Below, piece by piece: positions 34,663-42,162 of a DNA stretch of 42,162 nt. A program made the translations under genes and the position numbers. The DNA is from JALSHZ01 sp964614535 (GTDB lineage: Bacteria; Pseudomonadota; Gammaproteobacteria; UWMA-0217). Numbering within the stretch: the stretch's first letter is position 1; each line of letters begins with the position of its first letter. Below the pieces are notes generated by a model, which made no database searches, was not told where the DNA came from, and saw only the letters and a program-made list of their open reading frames with translations. The stretch spans positions 1 through 42,162 of the forward strand of contig CAZTOZ010000014.1 of assembly GCA_964614535.1 (NCBI GenBank). Reading direction: 5' to 3'.

Positions 34663-35661
34663 TCAGCGGATCGGCGGCGCGTACATGATGCCGCCCTGGT
34701 TCCACAGCCGGTTCAGGCCGCGGTCGATCTTCAGCGGCGAGCCCTTGCCGACGTTGCGCTCGAAGATCTCACCGTAGTTGCCGACCTGGGAAATGATGTT
34801 GTAGGACCAGTCGTCGGACAATCCCAGCTTTTCTCCCTGACCGCCGATCAGGCGCTGGATCGCCGGGTCCTTGCTGTTCTTCATCTTCTCGATGTTCTTC
34901 GAGTCGACGCCCAGCTCCTCGGCGTTGACCATTGCGAACAGCGTCCACTTGACGATATTGAACCATTTGTCGTCGCCCTGGCGCACGACCGGGCCGAGTG
35001 GCTCCTTGGAGATGATCTCCGGCAGGACGACGGCCTCCTCCGGTTTGGCCAGCTTGATGCGCAACGCATAGAGCTGGGACTGGTCGGAGGTGAGTACGTC
35101 GCAGCGGCCCGCCTCGAAGCCCTTGACCGTCTGTTCGGAAGTGTCATAGGTCACCGGGCGGTATTTCATGTTGTTCGCCTTGAAATAGTCGGCCAGATTC
35201 AGCTCGGTGGTGGTGCCCGCCTGGATGCAGATGGCGGCGCCGTCCAGCTCCAGCGCGCTCTTGACGCCGAGGTTCTTGTTGACCATGAAACCCTGGCCGT
35301 CGTAGTAGTTGACACCAGCGAAGTTCAGCCCCAGCGAGGCGTCGCGGGTCAGGGTCCAGGTGGTATTGCGCGACAGTACGTCGATTTCGCCGGATTGCAG
35401 CGCGGTGAAACGCTCCTTGGCGGTCAGCGGCGTGTATTTCACCTTGTTGGCGTCCCCCAGCACGGCGGCGGCGATGCCACGGCAGAGATCGACGTCGATA
35501 CCGCGCCAGACGCCTTTCTCATCGGCGGCGGAGAAGCCGGGCAGGCCGGTGGTTACACCACACTTGAGATGGCCATTCTTCTTGACCGCTTCGAGCGTGT
35601 CCGCCGTTGCGGCAGCGCTGATGCAGGCGATGGCGATCAGGCTGGCTGCTAGTTTTTTCAT
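34663..35661 (-). CDS. aapJ: General L-amino acid ABC transporter, periplasmic binding protein
   Basis: A 332-residue solute-binding protein of family 3. The first 20 residues (MKKLAASLIAIACISAAATA) are a Sec signal peptide with a likely cut after ATA, leaving DTLEAVKKNGHLKCGVTTGLPGFSA as the mature start (cited as DTLEAV...GFSA). SRNTTWTLTRDASLGLNFAG and QAGTTTELNLADYF are typical AapJ/BztA motifs of the ligand site. The start at 35661 has GAGGT upstream. An earlier in-frame ATG would add a non-signal extension. It binds a broad range of L-amino acids and is first in the aapJQMP operon. Confidence 0.95.
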   Translation of the reverse strand: MKKLAASLIAIACISAAATADTLEAVKKNGHLKCGVTTGLPGFSAADEKGVWRGIDVDLCRGIAAAVLGDANKVKYTPLTAKERFTALQSGEIDVLSRNTTWTLTRDASLGLNFAGVNYYDGQGFMVNKNLGVKSALELDGAAICIQAGTTTELNLADYFKANNMKYRPVTYDTSEQTVKGFEAGRCDVLTSDQSQLYALRIKLAKPEEAVVLPEIISKEPLGPVVRQGDDKWFNIVKWTLFAMVNAEELGVDSKNIEKMKNSKDPAIQRLIGGQGEKLGLSDDWSYNIISQVGNYGEIFERNVGKGSPLKIDRGLNRLWNQGGIMYAPPIR

Positions 35662-35869
35662 GGTTACCTCGCTTGAGTCGTTCTTTGTGCCCAAGCCGCG
35701 CGGAGCCCCCGCTGGGGCGCCCGTCACGGGATGGGAGATGTGTTGTCATGGTGGTTGGCGATGCTCGCCGGCAGGTTGCGAAGGCACGGTTCCGGCGCCG
35801 CGCAAAACAGACCGGATGGGCAGTCAAAGACTAGCCTAAAGGCAGGGGGGAGTCCAACAGCAAACGCTA

Positions 35870-35898
35870 ACGCAGCGGCCCTTGCCGGGCCGTTGCGT
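35870..35898 (-). terminator. Stem-loop after the 70-residue protein gene
   Basis: On the minus strand ACGCAACGGCCC and GGGCCGCTGCGT form a 12-bp stem with a single mismatch and a 5-nt loop, 16 bp after the stop at 35915. Downstream is TAGCGTTTGC, only a short T stretch. It probably separates this gene from the aapJ promoter. Confidence 0.5.
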
Positions 35899-35914
35899 CG
35901 GCATCGGGGCGGGG

Positions 35915-36127
35915 TCAGTTCCGCTGACGGTATTGCGGATCCCGCCAGCACAGAGGCAATGCCTCGCCCGATGGAAAAACCACCGCCTCCTTGTCGAATT
36001 TCTGCGGATCGGAACGCTCTTCACCGTAGTCGAGCGCACCGGTGAACGTCTTTTCGAATGGATCGAACACTTCCTTGAGATCGAGGACTTCGATGAGGTG
36101 GCCGGTTTTCTTTTCCTGTAGCAGCAT
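35915..36127 (-). CDS. Small uncharacterised protein, 70 residues
   Basis: A short acidic protein starting MLLQEKKTGHLIEVLD, with KEVFDPFEKTFTG and FPSGEALPLCWRDPQYR near the end. I believe similar short proteins occur in other proteobacteria, but I know no function. The ATG at 36127 is preceded by AGGAG at the right distance. An ATG five codons earlier overlaps that ribosome-binding site, so it is rejected. A TATAGA -10-like element lies 35 bp upstream. No membrane segment or signal. It stands alone between ppk2 and aapJ, flanked by its own stem-loop. Confidence 0.65.
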   Translation of the reverse strand: MLLQEKKTGHLIEVLDLKEVFDPFEKTFTGALDYGEERSDPQKFDKEAVVFPSGEALPLCWRDPQYRQRN

Positions 36128-36243
36128 GGCTGATCTCCTCATGGTTCGTTGTCATATTCGTTCTATAGTCCAGGATGGGGGCCGGCGCGGGTATTCCAAG
36201 GAATGGTTGGGGGGTATCCATGATCTGGATCAACCTGCTCCGG

Positions 36244-37131
36244 TCAGGAGACGAACCGCCCATGCTTACGGTACTGCGCCCGCATCAGCTGCAACTCCTT
36301 GTCGCCTGGAATGATGATCCGCGGGTCGGGGGTGAAATCGAGTTTTCGGCTTCGGCCGAGGTAGGGTGTCTTGCTGAGGATCAGCCGCATGGTGTTGAGC
36401 CGTGCCAGGTGCTTGTCGTCGGAGCGGACGATGTACCACGGCGAGTCGGGCGTATGGGTCTTTTGCAGCAGCCGGTATTTCTTTTCGGTGAACTGATCCC
36501 ACAGTTCCTGGGCTTGCAGATCCACCTCGCTGAGTTTCCAGCGCCGCAGTGGATCATTGCGGCGGCGCTCGAAGCGGCGTGCCTGCTCCTCCTTCGAAAC
36601 GGAAAAATAGAGCTTGAGCAGGGTGGTTTTGCCATCCTCGACGAAGCCGCGTTCCCAGGTGGTGATATTGGCCATGAAGCGGCGGTATTGCTGCCGTGTG
36701 CAGAAGCCCATCACCGGTTCCACCATGGCGCGGTTGTACCAGCTACGGTCGAACAGCACGATTTCACCGGCGTGGGGGAATTGTTCGATATAGCGCTTCA
36801 TATGCAGCTCGGTCTGCTGCCGTTCGGACGGCTTGCCCAGCGCCACGACGCGATAGTGCTTTTCGTTCATGTAACGGGTGATGCGGCGGATGGTGCCGCC
36901 CTTGCCGGAGGCGTCACGGCCGTCGAAGAGAATGATGATCTTCTTGCCGGTGCGTTCCAGATGCTCCTGGAGCTTGATCAGCTCGGCCTGATAGGGGGCC
37001 AGCTCCTCCTTTTCCTCCTGCCGTTGCAGCGCCTGCCGGAAGATACGGCGGCGTTTGCCGAGCCCCTCCAACAGCGTACCGCCGCCGGTGCGCTCGTCGG
37101 ATGCCGAATCGAGAACCTTGGATGAACGCAT
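36244..37131 (-). CDS. ppk2: Polyphosphate kinase 2
   Basis: A 295-residue PPK2-family enzyme that transfers phosphate between polyphosphate and nucleotides. The P-loop is FDGRDASGKGGT (69-80), the lid region has LGKPSERQQTELHMKRY (98-114), and Walker B is LFDRSWYNRA (126-135). VEPVMGFC and the long LSKTPYLGRSRKLDF tail match class I enzymes. I prefer the ATG at 37131. The frame is open to a GTG at 37179, but a TGC-TATAGT promoter element places the transcript start there. It stands alone and diverges from the GTPase gene. Which nucleotide (ADP or GDP) it prefers cannot be read from sequence. Confidence 0.9.
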   Translation of the reverse strand: MRSSKVLDSASDERTGGGTLLEGLGKRRRIFRQALQRQEEKEELAPYQAELIKLQEHLERTGKKIIILFDGRDASGKGGTIRRITRYMNEKHYRVVALGKPSERQQTELHMKRYIEQFPHAGEIVLFDRSWYNRAMVEPVMGFCTRQQYRRFMANITTWERGFVEDGKTTLLKLYFSVSKEEQARRFERRRNDPLRRWKLSEVDLQAQELWDQFTEKKYRLLQKTHTPDSPWYIVRSDDKHLARLNTMRLILSKTPYLGRSRKLDFTPDPRIIIPGDKELQLMRAQYRKHGRFVS

Positions 37132-37185
37132 GAACTGTGGGAAAGTGCCTCCGCCCCTCAGGGGATAACAAAATGTCACAATTTC

Positions 37186-37194
37186 ACTATAGCA
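37186..37194 (-). promoter_or_regulatory. Extended -10 element of ppk2
   Basis: TGC-TATAGT on the minus strand is a strong extended -10 with no clear -35. Transcription should begin near 37179, giving a leader of about 48 nt that contains a small CCCC/GGGG hairpin before the ATG at 37131. Confidence 0.5.
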
Positions 37195-37321
37195 TGAAGT
37201 GGCTCGATCGGCATGCCTGAGCCGGCAGCCGCAACCTGCTACTATCGGCTTTCCCTTGCAGCGGATTGGGGCGGCAACATGGCATTACCCGGCAGAGTCC
37301 AACGACACCCGGAGGGTTGAG

Positions 37322-38263
37322 ATGCAGATTCAGTGGTATCCCGGCCACATGCACAAGGCGGCCAGGGAAATTCGCCAGCGCCTGCCGACGATCGACCTGA
37401 TCATCGAGGTGCTCGACGCCCGTATTCCCTTTTCCAGTGAGAACCCGATGATCCACGCGCTGCGAGGGGACAAACCCTGTATCAAGGTGCTGGCGAAAAG
37501 TGATCTTGCCGACCCCGGGAAAACCGCCGAATGGCAGGCCTACCTGGAGCGGGAACGTGGTGTCGGGACATTGGCGGTCTCCACCGAGGCGCCGGAGCGA
37601 ATGCGCCAGCTCACCTCGTTGTCACGCCGCCTGGCCGGTCGGCGCGGCGACGATCCACGGCCCGTCAATGCGCTGATCATGGGCATTCCCAATGTCGGCA
37701 AATCGACTCTGATCAATATCCTGGCCGGCCGTCCCGTCGCCAGAACCGGCAATGAGCCAGCGGTGACGAAGGCCCAGCAGCGTATCGAACTGGACGAGCG
37801 GCTCGTGCTCTACGACACCCCCGGAATGCTCTGGCCCAATGTCGAAAACCGCAACAGTGGGTATCGTCTGGCCGCCACCGGCGCAGTGAAAGAGACGGCG
37901 ATGGAACATGAGGACGTGGCCTGGTTCATTGCCGACTTTCTGCTCCGGGAATATCCCGGGCGGCTGCTGGCGCGTTATGGGCTCGATGAACGGCCCGAGG
38001 GAGAAAATGCGCTGCTCGATGCGATCGGGCGTCGCCGCGGTTGCCTGATGGCCGGTGGTCATGTGGATTTCGACAAGGCGTCCCGGCTGCTGCTGGCCGA
38101 TCTGCGCGGTGGCAGGCTCGGGCCATTGACGCTGGAGACACCGGAAATGATGGAGCGTGAACTGGTCGCACTGGAGCGTATCCGCGCGGAAAAGGCCGCC
38201 CGGCGCGAAGCGCGCAAGGCGGCACGAAAGAAAAAAGGCAAATCGAAAAAGCGGTCACGATGA
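37322..38263 (+). CDS. ylqF: Circularly permuted ribosome-assembly GTPase, YlqF/RbgA family
   Basis: A 313-residue GTPase with the permuted motif order G4-G1-G3: LAKSDLAD (57-64), then GIPNVGKSTLIN (121-132), then YDTPGML (164-170). The N-terminus MQIQWYPGHMHKA is the YlqF/RbgA hallmark. In Bacillus RbgA drives a late step of 50S assembly. The start at 37322 has GGAGGG upstream. The last 30 residues are rich in Lys and Arg, probably rRNA-contacting. Its stop overlaps the DEAD-box helicase start as ATGA, a strong hint that both work on ribosome assembly. Confidence 0.92.
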   Translation: MQIQWYPGHMHKAAREIRQRLPTIDLIIEVLDARIPFSSENPMIHALRGDKPCIKVLAKSDLADPGKTAEWQAYLERERGVGTLAVSTEAPERMRQLTSLSRRLAGRRGDDPRPVNALIMGIPNVGKSTLINILAGRPVARTGNEPAVTKAQQRIELDERLVLYDTPGMLWPNVENRNSGYRLAATGAVKETAMEHEDVAWFIADFLLREYPGRLLARYGLDERPEGENALLDAIGRRRGCLMAGGHVDFDKASRLLLADLRGGRLGPLTLETPEMMERELVALERIRAEKAARREARKAARKKKGKSKKRSR

Positions 38264-39645
38264 AACCAGAAAAGCAAATGACAACGATGAACGAACCGCA
38301 TGGATGGGACCGGCTGCCACTGTCGGCACCGCTGCGCGAGGCGCTGCGGGCGATGGCGCTGGAGTCGCCCACCGACGTGCAGGCGAGGGCGGTTCCCGCT
38401 CTTGTCGAAGGCGGTGACTGGCAGATCACCGCCCACACCGGTAGTGGCAAGACGCTGGCCTACCTGCTGCCGTCGGTCGAGCGGCTGCTGAGGCGGGAGC
38501 CGCCCGAGAATCCCTATCGCTTGAGTCGACCGCGTCTGCTGGTGCTGGCGCCGACGCGGGAATTGGCCGCGCAGATCTTTGCCGTCTGCCGCCGGCTGAT
38601 CCGTGAACTGCCGTTGCGGGTGACGCTGCTCACCGGCGGCGAGGATTTCGGTGAGCAGAAAAAGCGGCTCAAACGCAATCCGCCGATCGTCGTCGCCACG
38701 CCGGGGCGGATGCTGGAGCATCTGCAAAAAGAGAGCACCGATCTGTCGATGCTCGAAACGTTGGTGCTGGACGAGGCCGATCGCGTCCTCGACATGGGAT
38801 TTCGCGACGATGTGCTCGCCATCGCCGAACATTGTGGTGGGCAACGCCAGAGCATCATGTTGTCGGCCACGCTCCACGGCAAGGGGTTGGGCGGGATGCG
38901 GCGGGCACTGTTGACCAACCCGGGCAGTATCGTCGTCGATACGGTGCGCGAAGCCGACGAGCGGGTCGAACACCGGATCCTGCTCAGTGACGATTTCGAC
39001 CACAAAATGTCATTGACGGCGGCGTTGCTCGGCGCGGCAGATGGCGGCAAGACGATGGTCTTCATCAACACCCGGCGGCATGCGGAAATGGTGGCGCGGC
39101 ATCTGCAATCGGCCGGCATTCGTTGCGCGTTACTGCATGGTGAGATTCCCCACGCCGATCGCCGGCGGGTCATCCGTCTCTTCATCGAGGGCCGAATCGA
39201 CAGCCTGATCGCCACCGATGTCGCGGCGCGTGGACTCGATATCCCGGGAGTCGGACGGGTCATCAATTTCGATCTGCCCAGGAGCGGCGACGACTACGCT
39301 CACCGCGCCGGGCGAACCGGCCGTGCCGGGGCCCGGGGTGTCACGCTTTCGCTGGTGGGGCCAAGAGAGTGGAACCTGATGCTGAGCATACAGCGCTATC
39401 TTGGCCTGCGTTTCGCTCGTGACACGGTCGCCGGCCTGGAGGCCCGCTTCCAGGGGCCGAAGAAACAGAAAAAATCGGGCAAGCCGGTCGGTCGGAAGAC
39501 AAAGAAGAACAAGAAGGCGAAAAAACGCGCTGCCGAAGCTGCCGCCAAGGCACCGAAGATCAAAAAGCGCTTGCGCGATCGTAAGAACATCGGCAAGCGC
39601 AGAAAGCCGGCTGCCCCTCGGGCCCCGGACGTCTCCACCGAGTGA
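38260..39645 (+). CDS. DEAD-box ATP-dependent RNA helicase
   Basis: A 461-residue DEAD-box protein. Motif I is AHTGSGKT (58-65), Ia APTREL, Ib TPGR, II LDEADRVLDMGF (170-181), III LSAT, then IV/V with FINTRR and ATDVAARGLDIP, and VI HRAGRTGR. The C-terminal 65 residues are a Lys/Arg-rich, probably disordered RNA-binding tail. It resembles SrmB/RhlE-type proteins but I cannot pick a named orthologue. The start at 38260 overlaps the GTPase stop, so translation is coupled. Two in-frame ATGs six and nine codons later are alternatives. Confidence 0.93.
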   Translation: MKPEKQMTTMNEPHGWDRLPLSAPLREALRAMALESPTDVQARAVPALVEGGDWQITAHTGSGKTLAYLLPSVERLLRREPPENPYRLSRPRLLVLAPTRELAAQIFAVCRRLIRELPLRVTLLTGGEDFGEQKKRLKRNPPIVVATPGRMLEHLQKESTDLSMLETLVLDEADRVLDMGFRDDVLAIAEHCGGQRQSIMLSATLHGKGLGGMRRALLTNPGSIVVDTVREADERVEHRILLSDDFDHKMSLTAALLGAADGGKTMVFINTRRHAEMVARHLQSAGIRCALLHGEIPHADRRRVIRLFIEGRIDSLIATDVAARGLDIPGVGRVINFDLPRSGDDYAHRAGRTGRAGARGVTLSLVGPREWNLMLSIQRYLGLRFARDTVAGLEARFQGPKKQKKSGKPVGRKTKKNKKAKKRAAEAAAKAPKIKKRLRDRKNIGKRRKPAAPRAPDVSTE

Positions 39646-39777
39646 TCGACGACAACGCTACCCTCGGCATTGAGTTTGCCGTCGTCGCCTCCATACTCTC
39701 GGTAAACGCATGTCACAGCCGTGGATGGCGGCAGGCTGTCCACATCGAGACGACAACCCGATGGAGGGACGGAAAAA

Positions 39778-40215
39778 ATGGCAGTTTACTGGATACTCGC
39801 GGCCGACAGTGCCTATGCGAAAATTCTCCGCGCCGACAAGAAAAAGGGCCCGCTGGAGCTGGTCAAGACGCTGGAGCATCCCGAAAGCCGGATGAAGGAC
39901 AGCGAACTCTACAGCGATCAGCCGGGGCGTGCCTTCGACAGCGGTGGTCAGGGGCGGCACGCAATGGAAAACGAGGTCGATGCCAAGAAGATGGAATCGA
40001 TCCGGTTTGCGCAGCAACTGGCCGAAGAGCTGAAAAAGGCGGCAGAGGAGGAGCGGTTCCACAAGCTCTATATCCTTGCGGCCCCGGCATTTCTCGGTGA
40101 ACTGCGGGAAAAACTCGACCCCCATGTGAAGTCGATGATCAAGGAGGAGATTCCAAAGGATGTGGTCAAGCAGACGCCGGAGGAGATTCGCAAGAGATTG
40201 CCCGAATATCTTTGA
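39778..40215 (+). CDS. Host attachment protein family (Host_attach domain)
   Basis: A 145-residue protein of the family annotated as 'required for attachment to host cells'. It starts WILAADSAYAKILRADKKKGPLELV and continues LEHPESRMKDSELYSDQPGRAFDSG, GRHAMENE and FHKLYILAAPAFLGELREKL, all typical. The ATG at 39778 has GGAGGG nine bases upstream. An earlier in-frame ATG lacks such a site. There is no signal or transmembrane region, so the family name may mislead. A nuclease or translation-termination-factor-like fold has been suggested for such proteins. It is followed by a terminator-like hairpin and pcm. Confidence 0.85.
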   Translation: MAVYWILAADSAYAKILRADKKKGPLELVKTLEHPESRMKDSELYSDQPGRAFDSGGQGRHAMENEVDAKKMESIRFAQQLAEELKKAAEEERFHKLYILAAPAFLGELREKLDPHVKSMIKEEIPKDVVKQTPEEIRKRLPEYL

Positions 40216-40278
40216 CCGGAGTTTGGCTGGCGGCGTCGCCTTTGCACGGCGCAATGGCGCACCGGCCCGGCCCGTTCC

Positions 40279-40302
40279 GCCTCCAACGGCAGGAGGCTTT
40301 TT
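40279..40302 (+). terminator. Terminator-like hairpin containing the pcm ribosome-binding site
   Basis: GCCTCC (40279-40284) pairs with GGAGGC (40292-40297) around a 7-nt loop and is followed by TTTTT. The right arm includes the AGGAGG Shine-Dalgarno of pcm, whose ATG is at 40305. It can act as an intrinsic terminator for the preceding gene, as a translation block for pcm, or both. Confidence 0.65.
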
Positions 40303-40304
40303 CG

Positions 40305-40994
40305 ATGAGCAAAACCGATCATTCCACATCAGCGTCGCTCGAAGCACTGCGCCGGAAAATGGTGCAGTTCCAGATTGCGGCCCGCGGCTTGACCGATCGG
40401 CGGCTGCTCGATGCCCTGACGGCCGTGCCGCGCGAAGCTTTCGTCCCGGACGAGCTGATTCCCTACGCCTATCAGGATCGGCCACTGCCGATCGAGGCGA
40501 ACCAAACCATCTCCCAGCCCTATATCGTTGCGTTGATGCTGGCGGCACTGGCCTTGGAGCCGGAAGACCGCGTACTGGAGATCGGCACCGGCTCCGGTTA
40601 TGCCGCGGCCGTGCTGGCCGAACTCTGCGACGAGGTCTACACCATCGAGCGCCATCGTGAACTCGCCGAAAAAGCGCGTGAACGGCTGGCGCGCCTCGGC
40701 TACGACAATGTCCATGTCAAACAGGGGGACGGCACGCTCGGCTGGCCCGAACACGCCCCTTACGACGGTATCGTCGTCGCGGCAGCCGCGCCCGAGGTGC
40801 CGGCCCCGCTGAAACAGCAACTCGCCATCGGCGGGCGGTTGGTGATCCCGGTCGGGCGGACACAGGCAACGCAGGCGCTGCTGCGCATCCGGCGAGTCAG
40901 TGAAACACAGTTCGAGACCGACGATCTCGGTGGGGTACGCTTCGTCCCGCTCGTGGGCGAGGCCGGCTGGCGAGAGGATGTGAAAGATACCTGA
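40305..40994 (+). CDS. pcm: Protein-L-isoaspartate O-methyltransferase
   Basis: A 229-residue methyltransferase that repairs isoaspartate in aged proteins using S-adenosylmethionine. VPREAFVPDELIPYAYQDRPLPI (41-63, cited by ends VPREAF and RPLPI) and NQTISQPYIVA (66-76) form the isoaspartyl-peptide site. The SAM-binding motif I is VLEIGTGSGYAA (90-101). YTIERHRELAEKA, GDGTLGWPEHAPYDGI and GGRLVIPVG follow in the family order. The ATG at 40305 has a perfect AGGAGG eight bases upstream, but that sequence is locked in the hairpin at 40279-40302. Confidence 0.95.
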   Translation: MSKTDHSTSASLEALRRKMVQFQIAARGLTDRRLLDALTAVPREAFVPDELIPYAYQDRPLPIEANQTISQPYIVALMLAALALEPEDRVLEIGTGSGYAAAVLAELCDEVYTIERHRELAEKARERLARLGYDNVHVKQGDGTLGWPEHAPYDGIVVAAAAPEVPAPLKQQLAIGGRLVIPVGRTQATQALLRIRRVSETQFETDDLGGVRFVPLVGEAGWREDVKDT

Positions 40995-41114
40995 AGGTTT
41001 CGATCCGGCTCGCCATGATCGCAGCCGTCATCGGCCATGACCGATTGGACAGCCCGGCCATGGCACGGCAATCGCAAGCGGTCTCTGAACCGATGGGTGT
41101 TGCCCCCTGCCATT

Positions 41115-41140
41115 TATTTCCGGCAAATATTTCCGGCAAA
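41115..41140 (+). repeat. Perfect 13-bp tandem duplication upstream of the WYL regulator
   Basis: tatttccggcaaa occurs twice head to tail (41115-41127 and 41128-41140), just upstream of the TATACT element at 41159 and overlapping where its -35 would lie. Placement fits an activator or autoregulatory site. Confidence 0.6.
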
Positions 41141-41158
41141 CAAGGCATCGCTACACGG

Positions 41159-41164
41159 TATACT
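41159..41164 (+). promoter_or_regulatory. Probable -10 element for the WYL regulator
   Basis: TATACT matches the sigma-70 -10 consensus at five of six positions. There is no good -35, the tandem repeat occupying that space. Transcription would start near 41171, about 93 nt before the regulator ATG. Confidence 0.45.
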
Positions 41165-41182
41165 CGCCGAGAATATCCGACA

Positions 41183-41208
41183 ACATTCCAAAAGGGGTCT
41201 GGAAATGT
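41183..41208 (+). repeat. Imperfect inverted repeat in the leader of the WYL regulator
   Basis: acattcc (41183-41189) and ggaaatgt (41201-41208) mirror each other apart from one extra A, with 11 bases between. It could be an operator or an RNA hairpin enclosing the GGGG in front of the leader ATG. Confidence 0.4.
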
Positions 41209-41267
41209 CGTCTCGAATGGTGGGTTTCTGCACGTTCGTGTCGTCTCGCTCCGGCGGGGAATCATGA
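41205..41267 (+). CDS. Possible 20-codon leader peptide
   Basis: ATG at 41205 opens a 20-codon frame (MSSRMVGFCTFVSSRSGGES) that ends with TGA overlapping the regulator ATG as ATGA. An AAGGGG lies 8-9 bases upstream of its start. The peptide resembles no known leader. Its value is the exact overlap, which could couple translation of the regulator to the leader. It may be chance. Confidence 0.35.
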   Translation: MSSRMVGFCTFVSSRSGGES

Positions 41268-42162
41268 GCAAGCTCGATCAGGCGCTGCGACTGCACAAGT
41301 TGTTGGTGGCCCACCGCCGGCCGCTGCCCAGGAAATACCTGCAGGAAAGACTCGAATGTTCCGAGGCGACCATCAAGCGTCTGATTCCCTGGTGCCGGGA
41401 CATCCTCAACATGCCGATAGCCTACGACCGCAGCGCCAATGGGTATTGGCTGGATCAGTCTGCGGGAGAGTATGAGATTCCCGGCCTGTGGTTCTCCCAG
41501 GACGAGATCCATGCGCTGGTCGCCATCGATCACCTGCTCACCAATCTGGCGCCGGGGGTCGTACGGGAGGAGATTGCGCCGTTTCGCAAACGAATGCGGG
41601 CATTACTCCACGCGCTTGGTGGCAGTGATGGTGAGATTCACCGGATCCGGCTGCTCAATGTTGGCCAGAGACGGCGACAGTTTCGTTTCTTCTCCCAGGT
41701 TGCGGGTGCACTGCTCCAGCGTCGACGGCTCATTCTCGACTACCATGCGCGGGACAACGACTGTATGACGCGGCGGGTCGTTTCTCCGCAGCGACTCAGT
41801 CACTATCGCGACAACTGGTATCTGGCCGCCTGGTGCCATGAACGCAACGCGTTACGCTTGTTTTCCTTGGACCGGATTGCCACCGCCCGAATCCATAAAG
41901 AGGCGGCGGTCGACATCGATGAGTCGGTGCTCGACGGTGAACTGGCCAGCGCCTACGGTATTTTCGCCGGCAAGCCGATCAATCTCGCCATCGTCCGTTT
42001 CACTGCCCGTGCTGCCCGTTGGGTGGCCGAAACACGTTGGCATCCACAGCAAAGCGGACACTATCTCGAAGACGGGGCTTATGAGCTTCACATTCCCTAC
42101 AGCGAACCGACGGAACTGATTGGCGAGATCTTGCGTTTTGGCCCCGATGCCGAAGTGATTGC
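41264..42162 (+). CDS. WYL-domain transcriptional regulator (partial)
   Basis: 299 codons are visible before the right edge; perhaps 20-40 residues are missing. Residues 1-62 form a winged helix-turn-helix of the YafY/DeoR type (MSKLDQALRLHKLLVAHRRPLP at the start, cited by its first residues MSKLDQALRL, then CSEATIKRLI and NGYWL). A linker follows (WFSQDEIHALVAIDHLL), then the WYL domain at about 145-215 with VSPQRLSHYRDNWYLAAWCHERNALRLFSLDRI (cited as VSPQRL...NWYLAAW...SLDRI), and part of the C-terminal WCX region. WYL proteins sense ligands and often control defence or DNA-damage genes next to them. What it controls lies beyond the window. Confidence 0.88.
   Translation, partial: MSKLDQALRLHKLLVAHRRPLPRKYLQERLECSEATIKRLIPWCRDILNMPIAYDRSANGYWLDQSAGEYEIPGLWFSQDEIHALVAIDHLLTNLAPGVVREEIAPFRKRMRALLHALGGSDGEIHRIRLLNVGQRRRQFRFFSQVAGALLQRRRLILDYHARDNDCMTRRVVSPQRLSHYRDNWYLAAWCHERNALRLFSLDRIATARIHKEAAVDIDESVLDGELASAYGIFAGKPINLAIVRFTARAARWVAETRWHPQQSGHYLEDGAYELHIPYSEPTELIGEILRFGPDAEVI

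Noticed and set aside
37132..37179. GTG start of ppk2 at 37179
   Set aside because: It would coincide with the predicted transcript start and adds 16 residues (beginning MTFCYPLRGGG) unlike the family. It remains possible as a leaderless start.

Overview
The window is ordinary chromosome from a GC-rich proteobacterium, most likely a gammaproteobacterium. Supporting this are the order queA-tgt-yajC-secD-secF followed by suhB, trmJ and cysE, an E. coli-type Mak fructokinase, an E. coli-type YdiJ, and class I nrdAB controlled by NrdR boxes and a DnaA box. There is no rRNA, CRISPR array, transposase, integrase or phage gene, and no base-composition break that I could see. One tRNA gene is present.

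Left part (1-10.8 kb), minus strand. A five-gene operon for an activated, probably unusual sugar runs from 4931 to beyond the left edge: rfbF (CDP-glucose synthesis), an LhgO-family FAD oxidase, an extended SDR, an RmlC-family epimerase, and a homoserine-dehydrogenase-like/SAF protein of the DXR-like (DRL) type. Upstream of it lies a separate unit: tRNA-Leu(CAA), a YdiJ-type FAD/Fe-S dehydrogenase and the helicase hrpB, the last two overlapping as GTGA.

Middle (10.9-20.5 kb), mainly plus strand. queA and tgt make queuosine, and yajC, secD and secF are the Sec accessory complex. A small membrane protein and suhB (minus strand) follow, then trmJ, the serine acetyltransferase cysE, a HAD phosphatase and a small unknown protein.

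20.4-28.8 kb, minus strand. nrdA and nrdB are followed closely by a kinase-fold protein, an inositol-monophosphatase-family protein, an ATP-grasp ligase and a calcineurin-like phosphoesterase. These four look like an undescribed small-molecule pathway. The nrdA promoter is unusually readable: TTGACG-18-TATAGT, two NrdR boxes 32 bp apart and a perfect DnaA box.

29-31.4 kb, plus strand: a CBS-like/degenerate GGDEF protein, a Mak fructokinase and an unknown protein in one tight operon. 31.4-35.7 kb, minus strand: a complete general L-amino-acid ABC transporter (aapJQMP) with a strong stem-loop after aapJ. 35.9-37.2 kb, minus strand: a 70-residue protein and a PPK2 polyphosphate kinase.

Right part (37.3-42.2 kb), plus strand: a circularly permuted YlqF/RbgA-type GTPase coupled to a DEAD-box helicase (probable ribosome-assembly pair), a host-attachment-family protein, pcm with a hairpin that buries its ribosome-binding site, and a WYL-domain regulator cut by the right edge. 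The regulator is preceded by a tandem repeat, an inverted repeat and a 20-codon leader frame.
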